Assembly (NCBI GenBank): GCA_009936895.1 | Contig: JAACDS010000305.1 | Coordinates: 1-8,050, forward strand | DNA: 8,050 nucleotides | DNA from: Pseudomonadota bacterium | Lineage (GTDB): Bacteria > Pseudomonadota > Gammaproteobacteria > Pseudomonadales > Azotimanducaceae | Reading direction: 5' to 3' | Part shown: positions 1-5,031 of the stretch, piece after piece | How positions within the stretch are numbered: the first letter of the stretch is position 1 | How the letters are laid out: each line of letters starts with the position of its first letter | Program-made: the position numbers and the translations under genes | Notes under the pieces: model-generated | Told to the model about the DNA's origin: nothing | What the model saw: the letters and a program-made list of their open reading frames with translations, nothing else | The model's database searches: none

Positions 1-117
1 GGGGAAGTGAGGACTCGGAGCTGTTGGGGTTTTAGAGCCACCTCACCAACCGTCCTAATTGAGCCGTCTCACTTGAAAACTTGCTACCTATCGACTTTAA
101 GGTTACGACAACTGTCG
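1..117 (-). other. Region downstream of halogenase B; no supported gene
   Basis: No convincing gene or terminator is seen. A short inverted repeat (CGACA/TGTCG) abuts the halogenase B stop codon but has no T-tract. A pair of 12-base near-repeats, GAGCCACCTCAC (35-46) and GAGCCGTCTCAC (61-72), differs at two positions. A GTG-started frame running off the window edge (41 to 1, minus strand) is too short to judge. Confidence 0.4.
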
Positions 118-1608
118 TCACTGCTTGTTGTGGTTAACCAAGGTCTCAACAAAAGCGCCATGTTTCGGCAACCTTGCCACAGTCTGAGCTACACTGAGCT
201 GAATCCCTTTCAGGAATGCAGTCAATTGCTCGGACGACATTGCCTGTGCGATGTTGTGGTATCCCTGCGGCGTAAGGCCTTGACCCATCATGACCTGCAC
301 CCATGAGTTCTCTGCAAAGACGTCGTCTTGGGGCTTGAAGACACGCGCCGAGCGCTCAAACAGCTCCATCCGATGTTTCAGCGACTCTGGTAAATCCATA
401 TTTCGACAGTGATCCCAGAAGGGATCACCGTGACGTTCGTTGAGCGCGTAATGTAGAACGATAAAGTCTCTAATGTGCTCGGCTTCAGATCGCATTTTCG
501 TGTTGTACTCGCGCACCGTACTTTCTTCGATACAAAGATCGGGAAACATAAGTAACAGCCACATAATGCCATTCTGAATAAAATGGATGCTGGTCGATTC
601 CAAAGGCTCGATGAACCCACTCGACAAGCCAATGGCTATACAGTTTTTATTCCAGTACTGCTTTCTTTGGCCTGTTGTAAAGCGTATCGGACGTGGCTCA
701 ATGAGGGGCTTTTCCGGCACGTTATTGAGCAGTAGATCACGGGCCGTCTCTTCATCCATAAAGTCATTACAGTAGACCAGACCATTGCCGGCACGATGCT
801 GCAACGGTATCCGCCACTGCCAACCCACTTTATGGGCGATTGCTCTGGTGTAGGGCTTGGGGTGCTCTGATAATTCGGTCTGGACTGCCCACGCACGATT
901 CGCGGGTAACCAATGACTCCAATCATCGAAGCCGGTCTGGAGTGCTTCCTCGGATAGAAGCGCTCTGAAGCCGGTACAGTCGATAAAGAGGTCGCCCTCG
1001 ATGCGCTGACCATTGTCGAGCTCTAGCGTCTCAATAAAGCCATCCTGCGAAGATGTTTCGACCTTATTGATTTTTCCTTCGATGCGGGTGACGCCCGATG
1101 CCTCGGCTAACTTTCGCAGATACATGCCATATTTAGATGCATCGAGGTGATAGGCGTAGTTCAGCTTGTTTTCGCTGGTGATGGCAAAGCGCTCGGCCTC
1201 GGCGGCTTTCAGTTCGGGACAATATTCTCCGTACTGCTCGGCGAGCCCGAGCTCTTTTGCCCGAAGCCAGAAGTGATGGAACCCGGCCGCCCATGAGCCT
1301 TTCCCGGTATCACCGAATGAATGGAAGTAATCTTCACCCTGGGTTCGCCAGTTCTCGAAGCGGATTCCCAGCTTGAAGGAGCCGCTGGTCAACTTGATGA
1401 AGTCGGGCTCTGGTATCTGAAGTAGTCGATTGATTGTCAGAATCGTGGGGATGGTTGCCTCGCCAACACCCACCGTGCCTATCTCCTCCGACTCCACCAG
1501 AGTCACAGCGAGTTTTCTTCCAACGAGACGCGATAGGGCTGCCGCAGTCATCCAGCCGGCGGTGCCGCCACCGGCGATTACTACACGTTCAACCTTCCGT
1601 TCAGACAT
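118..1608 (-). CDS. Flavin-dependent halogenase B (tryptophan halogenase family)
   Basis: This 496-residue protein is a second PrnA-like flavin-dependent halogenase and has the more canonical motifs of the pair. The FAD motif GGGTAGW is at 13-19 and GVGEATIP at 47-54. The catalytic lysine is K79 (GSFKLGIRFENW), the same number as in PrnA. NYAYHLDASKY (150-160) and GDLFIDCTGF (205-214) follow. WQWRIP at 263-268 is an exact WxWxIP motif. GFIEPLESTSI (331-341) carries E337, matching PrnA Glu346, then Ser-Thr-Ser in place of Ser-Thr-Gly. It is cytoplasmic, complete and of usual family length. It lies 7 bp after the oxygenase gene and is the last gene of the block; no typical terminator is visible in the 117 bases after it. 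It is clearly diverged from halogenase A, so the two probably differ in substrate, position or halide. It would need reduced flavin from a reductase encoded elsewhere. The precise substrate cannot be told from sequence. Confidence 0.93.
   Translation of the reverse strand: MSERKVERVVIAGGGTAGWMTAAALSRLVGRKLAVTLVESEEIGTVGVGEATIPTILTINRLLQIPEPDFIKLTSGSFKLGIRFENWRTQGEDYFHSFGDTGKGSWAAGFHHFWLRAKELGLAEQYGEYCPELKAAEAERFAITSENKLNYAYHLDASKYGMYLRKLAEASGVTRIEGKINKVETSSQDGFIETLELDNGQRIEGDLFIDCTGFRALLSEEALQTGFDDWSHWLPANRAWAVQTELSEHPKPYTRAIAHKVGWQWRIPLQHRAGNGLVYCNDFMDEETARDLLLNNVPEKPLIEPRPIRFTTGQRKQYWNKNCIAIGLSSGFIEPLESTSIHFIQNGIMWLLLMFPDLCIEESTVREYNTKMRSEAEHIRDFIVLHYALNERHGDPFWDHCRNMDLPESLKHRMELFERSARVFKPQDDVFAENSWVQVMMGQGLTPQGYHNIAQAMSSEQLTAFLKGIQLSVAQTVARLPKHGAFVETLVNHNKQ
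968..999. repeat. Copy 1 of a 32-bp near-identical segment in both halogenase genes
   Basis: This segment matches 4273-4304 at 31 of 32 bases; the only difference is G at 988 against A at 4293. Both copies lie inside the same conserved protein motif (GDLFIDCTGF), so the match is homologous rather than a separate element, but the identity at silent positions is higher than in the rest of these diverged genes. Confidence 0.7.
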
Positions 1609-1615
1609 TGTTTGG

Positions 1616-2635
1616 TTACCGTTTCAATGAATTTGTCAGTTCGGCCCGAAGTTGACGAGCTAATGAGTCCGAAACCTTGTCTAGCCGCCCCCAGCTGGCC
1701 TCGGGTAAATGCTCGAGGTGCTGCGTGTCTTCGGCGAATACATAGTGGTCGAACAGCGATTTTAGCGCGTTGCGCTGATGAAGTGGCAGCGAGCGAATGC
1801 TCAGAAAAGCATGTTTGAGCGCTTCTGTAGGTGATCCATACACCCCAGGCGTCTCCTGCCACCAGAAATTTACCAGCCCGTTGATGGCTGATAGGGATTC
1901 GACCTGATGCCACCACATGTTTGGGATATAAATAACATCGCCCGGCCCAAGCTCGGTAACCGCGGCGTTGGCTTCAGCTTCCGCAAACCGTGGAAATAGG
2001 TCGTAGTCCGGGTTGTCAAAGTCCACCATGCTAATGGGCTGACCTGCAGGGGTGAGATCCCATGGGCCGACGTACAAGTTGGTCACCTGATCTGGTGGGA
2101 ATAGGGTGAATTTGCGACACCCGATGACACAGCCGGCAATATTGCGTGGGAAGTCAAAATGCGCAGCGATTCGTGCTTGATTACCAATCCATAGGCTAGT
2201 CATTACACCGGGAAGCCCAACGGGGAGTGGATGTGCTTCGTTAAAGCCCGGTAACCAGGCGCTAGTTTGTGTCGAACCAACGTACAGCGACGGTGGATTC
2301 GATTCGGTTATGAGCGCGAGCAACTTGCTAAACACCTGATCGAGTCGTGTGTCTACCTGCACGAAATTAAAGCCAGTGACGTCCTCGTTATAGAAGAAAC
2401 GACCTTTGGACTCTGGCTCTGCGAGGAAGGCACTAACGGGTCTGCCCTGATAAAAGCTAGTAAGGTAGGCGAGCGCTTTTTCATCTCCTTGCTTACCGTG
2501 TTGAACTACTGGCCATTCCCTTAGGTAGCCGCGAGCAACCCACGGTGTATCCGATGTGAGTAAGGCTTCCGAGGGTGGACTGCCAGCTGGCAGATCGACC
2601 TCGGTAATTAGGGGCGCGTTCTGACAGGCGGGCAT
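1616..2635 (-). CDS. Cupin-like/JmjC Fe(II) 2-oxoglutarate oxygenase (FIH type)
   Basis: This 339-residue protein is a cupin_8/JmjC-type protein resembling factor-inhibiting HIF (FIH), an iron- and 2-oxoglutarate-dependent hydroxylase. The metal triad is intact: H159 and D161 in AHFDFPRN, and H243 in NMWWHQVES. K175 in CRKFTLFPP is placed like the 2-oxoglutarate-binding lysine of FIH. The spacings (16 from H159 to K175, 84 to H243) are close to those of FIH (15 and 80). GDVIYIP at 232-238 is the usual strand before the distal histidine. A C-terminal helical region of about 75 residues follows the double-stranded beta-helix core. No signal peptide is seen, so it is expected in the cytoplasm. 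The expected reaction is hydroxylation of a protein side chain or small molecule, but no substrate is visible. The ATG lies 6 bp after the SapC stop; the ribosome site (AAGG about 15 bases upstream) is poor, so translational coupling is likely. Confidence 0.88.
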   Translation of the reverse strand: MPACQNAPLITEVDLPAGSPPSEALLTSDTPWVARGYLREWPVVQHGKQGDEKALAYLTSFYQGRPVSAFLAEPESKGRFFYNEDVTGFNFVQVDTRLDQVFSKLLALITESNPPSLYVGSTQTSAWLPGFNEAHPLPVGLPGVMTSLWIGNQARIAAHFDFPRNIAGCVIGCRKFTLFPPDQVTNLYVGPWDLTPAGQPISMVDFDNPDYDLFPRFAEAEANAAVTELGPGDVIYIPNMWWHQVESLSAINGLVNFWWQETPGVYGSPTEALKHAFLSIRSLPLHQRNALKSLFDHYVFAEDTQHLEHLPEASWGRLDKVSDSLARQLRAELTNSLKR

Positions 2636-2641
2636 GGTCTG

Positions 2642-3358
2642 TTAGCTCGAGACCTTTTGGTTTTTAAGGTCGATGAGGCGCTTCAGCTGAGATTGGGAGG
2701 CAACCATCATATAGGCGGGTAGCAAATGACCCCGGCGATGCAAGTCGGTCAAGGCTTCCTCATTGAGCATCTGCAGCTTCTCGTCATCCACTGCATAAAA
2801 CCCTTCCAGAGCGTGATCTTGCCCGTTTCGCAGGGTGATTTTGAGTGTAATCGATGTAATGAGACCGTACTGTGCCAAAGCCTCAGCGAACTGTGGCGTC
2901 GTCGTATGCCCCACGTGGATCCCTTCGAGCATCGTCGCCAAGCGATCAAGGTATTCCGTATTTCCCCCAAATTCGAGAAAAAGTGGCTCTCCCTCAGTTT
3001 CACTGATGTTGGGGTGGTCCATGTCAATGGCCACCACTCGGGCAGGTTCTCCCGTGTCGGTCTGACCGTCAACGGCTATCATCAGGGGGCCTCGCTGGAC
3101 TAGCATGGGGATGTATTGGCTATGCCATTGCTCATCGTCAATGAAGAGATTCTCGCTCTGCTCAAATCCGAAGAGGGCAATGGGTTGAAACGTGTTCTCC
3201 TCCGCATTTTTGTAAAACATGAGCGGGAAGTTACTTTGCAACGCACGCATCTCGCTGGTGTAAACAGGAGAAAACATAATCTCATCCGAGACGCAGGGCG
3301 CTTGTTTTATACGTACCTGCGCGTGCTGTACATTGTTTAACTTTTGAATATTACTCAA
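2642..3358 (-). CDS. SapC family protein
   Basis: This 238-residue protein matches the SapC family, named after an S-layer-associated gene of Campylobacter but without a proven activity in clusters like this one. Visible family features are the FSPVYTSEM segment at 29-37, FPLMFYKN (44-51), the NLFIDDEQWHSQYIPMLVQR stretch (70-89), EPLFLEFGG (124-132), and a C-terminal block GFYAVDDEKLQMLNEEAL (186-203) followed by LHRRGHLLPAYMM (206-218). It has no signal peptide or membrane segment, so it is probably cytoplasmic. It starts with TTG, supported by a well-placed AAGGGA. It lies 10 bp after halogenase A and 6 bp before the oxygenase gene, so it is probably co-translated with them. A scaffold or substrate-presenting role alongside the halogenases is only a guess. 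Confidence 0.9.
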   Translation of the reverse strand: MSNIQKLNNVQHAQVRIKQAPCVSDEIMFSPVYTSEMRALQSNFPLMFYKNAEENTFQPIALFGFEQSENLFIDDEQWHSQYIPMLVQRGPLMIAVDGQTDTGEPARVVAIDMDHPNISETEGEPLFLEFGGNTEYLDRLATMLEGIHVGHTTTPQFAEALAQYGLITSITLKITLRNGQDHALEGFYAVDDEKLQMLNEEALTDLHRRGHLLPAYMMVASQSQLKRLIDLKNQKVSS

Positions 3359-3364
3359 TGTTTA

Positions 3365-3370
3365 TCCCTT
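3365..3370 (-). promoter_or_regulatory. Ribosome binding site deciding a TTG start for the SapC gene
   Basis: On the minus strand AAGGGA lies six bases before a TTG codon at 3358-3356. The first two A of this site are the last two bases of the TAA stop of halogenase A. No ATG in this frame lies near the site; the next methionine is residue 28, which would cut into the conserved start of the SapC domain. The overlap suggests translation of sapC-like and halogenase A is coupled. Confidence 0.75.
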
Positions 3371-4931
3371 AAATCGCTGCGAAGTCCTTGTCTAGCACTT
3401 GATTCATCAAAAATCGATTCGGTGGCAGGTGCTGGCTGTATCGCCGCGCTTTAGTTTTCGCTTCAGCAAAGTACCGTATTGCCGCTTCCCTTTGGCGCTC
3501 TTCATCCCTCAGTTGCGTGCTGGTCACCATCGACTCGAAACCCATACCGTAGAGCACGTATTGGTAACTTGCAGACGGAAACATTTCATCGCTTCGCCTA
3601 TCGTCATAGTACCAAGGCGCTCGAGATCGCCACAGTAGGAGATTTTCTGCCAATGTTTCCGGTATAGATTCAGCGTCTCGGTTATCTTGCCAATACTGTG
3701 AGTCGGCTCGCTGAGACAGCGCGTAGTGGAGCTTCAGGAAGTCAATAATTTGCTCCCAACGACTGGAGAATTCACGGTTAAAACGCTTAGTGACCACCCC
3801 CATTGAAGCTCTATCATGCGGCAACTGCTCTGCTATCGCTGATGCGCTGAGTTCGATCAGAACTAGCGCCGAGGCTTCGAGGGGTTCAATAAAGCCTGCG
3901 GATAGACCCACGCCCACGCAATTTTTGACCCAAAAACTTTCCCGATAGCCTGGCTCAAAGCTGAGTAGTCGGGGAGATAATCCATCCAGTCCTGTTGTTC
4001 GCCCGGTAGACTTTAGGTATTGATCAAGAGTTTCTTCAGTTTCGACGGCCGACTGATAGTCGGTTGAAAAGACGTGACCCACGCCTCGGCGACGCTGGAG
4101 TCCAATATCCCAAACCCACCCACTACGCTGCGCTGTGGAATGCGTTGTTGTAGCGATTGGAGCATCGTCATTGTCGTAGGGCACTTGCACGGCTAGGGCG
4201 GCGTTATTGAAGAGGTATTGGCGCTGGGACTTCAATGAAACACCATAGTGTTCGCCTAGAAGCATGCTTTTAAAGCCGGTACAGTCGATAAAAAGGTCGC
4301 CCTCTATGTCACCCGCTTGTTCTGTTTTCAGCGCAGTGATGTATCCATCAGTGTCGCAGAAAACGCCGACGACATCGGCTTGGATATGAGTAACATCAAG
4401 CTTCGATACGGCATTCTCAGTCAAAAGGGCAGCGAACTTTCCGGCATCGAGGTGGTACCCATAATTCACGGTATAGGCATAGCCCGGAACGCCAATTTGT
4501 TTTGGTGCACGTCCCTGTTCGCATACCGCATATTGAGGCGTCACTGCTTGCGCGAACGAAAGGTTTCCGGCTTCACCGTTCAGCCAATGTTCAGCAAGGT
4601 TCACCGTATCAAAGCCCTCAGGCAGCGAGAAGGGGTGGTAATAGGGCTTGTCGCCTAGGTTGATCCAGTCTTTGAACCACGTTCCTTGCTTCATTGACGC
4701 GTCGCATTGCCTGATGAAGTCTGCTTCGTCGATACCGATATTCTTGAGCGTTGTTCTCATGGAGGGCCAGGTACCTTCACCTACCCCCACCGTTGGCACG
4801 TTGGGTGACTCAACAAGGGTGGTAGTGATACCAGTGCTACCCGAGCGAAAGCGCGCCGCCAGAATATTGGCTGTCAGCCAACCGGCTGATCCACCTCCCA
4901 CAATGACAATGTGCTGTATTCGCTCGCTCAT
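3369..4931 (-). CDS. Flavin-dependent halogenase A (tryptophan halogenase family)
   Basis: This 520-residue protein belongs to the PrnA-like flavin-dependent halogenase family. These enzymes use FADH2, oxygen and halide to make hypohalous acid, which is passed to a lysine near the substrate. The FAD-binding motif is GGGSAGW at 12-18, followed by GVGEGTWPS at 49-57. The counterpart of the PrnA catalytic Lys79 is K81 (SMKQGTWFKDW). The family sequence GDLFIDCTGF is at 211-220. The motif usually written WxWxIP reads WVWDIG at 272-277, so its proline is missing. GFIEPLEASAL (346-356) contains E352, the counterpart of PrnA Glu346, but the following Ser-Thr-Gly of PrnA is Ala-Ser-Ala here, at the halide-binding loop. 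The protein is cytoplasmic with no signal peptide, and its length is normal. No clear ribosome site precedes the ATG, but the FAD motif at the extreme N-terminus fixes the start closely. It is the first gene of the four-gene block. True substrate and halide preference are unknown, and free tryptophan is not assured. Confidence 0.92.
   Translation of the reverse strand: MSERIQHIVIVGGGSAGWLTANILAARFRSGSTGITTTLVESPNVPTVGVGEGTWPSMRTTLKNIGIDEADFIRQCDASMKQGTWFKDWINLGDKPYYHPFSLPEGFDTVNLAEHWLNGEAGNLSFAQAVTPQYAVCEQGRAPKQIGVPGYAYTVNYGYHLDAGKFAALLTENAVSKLDVTHIQADVVGVFCDTDGYITALKTEQAGDIEGDLFIDCTGFKSMLLGEHYGVSLKSQRQYLFNNAALAVQVPYDNDDAPIATTTHSTAQRSGWVWDIGLQRRRGVGHVFSTDYQSAVETEETLDQYLKSTGRTTGLDGLSPRLLSFEPGYRESFWVKNCVGVGLSAGFIEPLEASALVLIELSASAIAEQLPHDRASMGVVTKRFNREFSSRWEQIIDFLKLHYALSQRADSQYWQDNRDAESIPETLAENLLLWRSRAPWYYDDRRSDEMFPSASYQYVLYGMGFESMVTSTQLRDEERQREAAIRYFAEAKTKARRYSQHLPPNRFLMNQVLDKDFAAI
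4273..4304. repeat. Copy 2 of the 32-bp near-identical segment in both halogenase genes
   Basis: This is the partner of 968-999, in halogenase A. It encodes GDLFIDCTGF with the same codons as halogenase B except for one silent base. Confidence 0.7.
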
Positions 4932-4984
4932 ATGAAATGGCTAATTAGATGTCAGTATCGAGTGTAAGACTTTGTTGTTCCTAC
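4932..4984 (-). other. Leader between terminator and halogenase A; no clear promoter
   Basis: These 53 bases are AT-rich and are the only space for a separate promoter for the four-gene block unless it overlaps the terminator or the receptor gene. A -10-like TACACT (4966-4961 on the minus strand) is present, but the best element 17 bases upstream is TTTTTG from the terminator tract, a poor -35 match. No Shine-Dalgarno sequence is seen next to the ATG. A promoter is therefore possible but not shown. Confidence 0.3.
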
Positions 4985-5017
4985 AAAAAGAAAAAACCGC
5001 CCAGAGGGCGGTCTTTT
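4985..5017 (-). terminator. Intrinsic terminator after the TonB receptor gene
   Basis: Read on the minus strand, a 7-bp GC-rich stem (ACCGCCC/GGGCGGT, paired bases 4996-5002 and 5006-5012) closes a 3-base loop. It is followed at once by six T, then C, then five T. It starts about 15 bases after the receptor stop codon. Adjacent A and T bases could lengthen the stem on either side of one mismatch. On the plus strand the hairpin is followed only by CTTTT, so activity in that direction would be weak. The placement implies that most receptor transcripts end here and that the four downstream genes depend on read-through or on their own promoter. Confidence 0.9.
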
Positions 5018-5031
5018 GGATCTGCGCATAA

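Noticed and set aside
1..41. Possible start of a further minus-strand gene at a GTG
   Set aside because: Only 13 codons fit before the window edge, and the ribosome site is doubtful, so it cannot be told from a random open frame.
35..72. Near-repeats GAGCCACCTCAC and GAGCCGTCTCAC as an operator pair
   Set aside because: There are only two copies with two differences, downstream of an operon and with no gene start beside them; chance is a sufficient explanation.
105..118. Inverted repeat ACGACA/TGTCGT at the end of halogenase B as a terminator
   Set aside because: The stem is short and overlaps the stop codon, and no T-tract follows on the minus strand.
7..306. Plus-strand frame of 99 codons at the left edge
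   Set aside because: Most of it is antisense to the 3' end of halogenase B, and the peptide shows no family features.
4961..4990. Sigma-70 promoter before halogenase A
   Set aside because: The -10-like TACACT is moderate and its -35 partner (TTTTTG) is only a terminator T-tract; not enough to annotate as a promoter.
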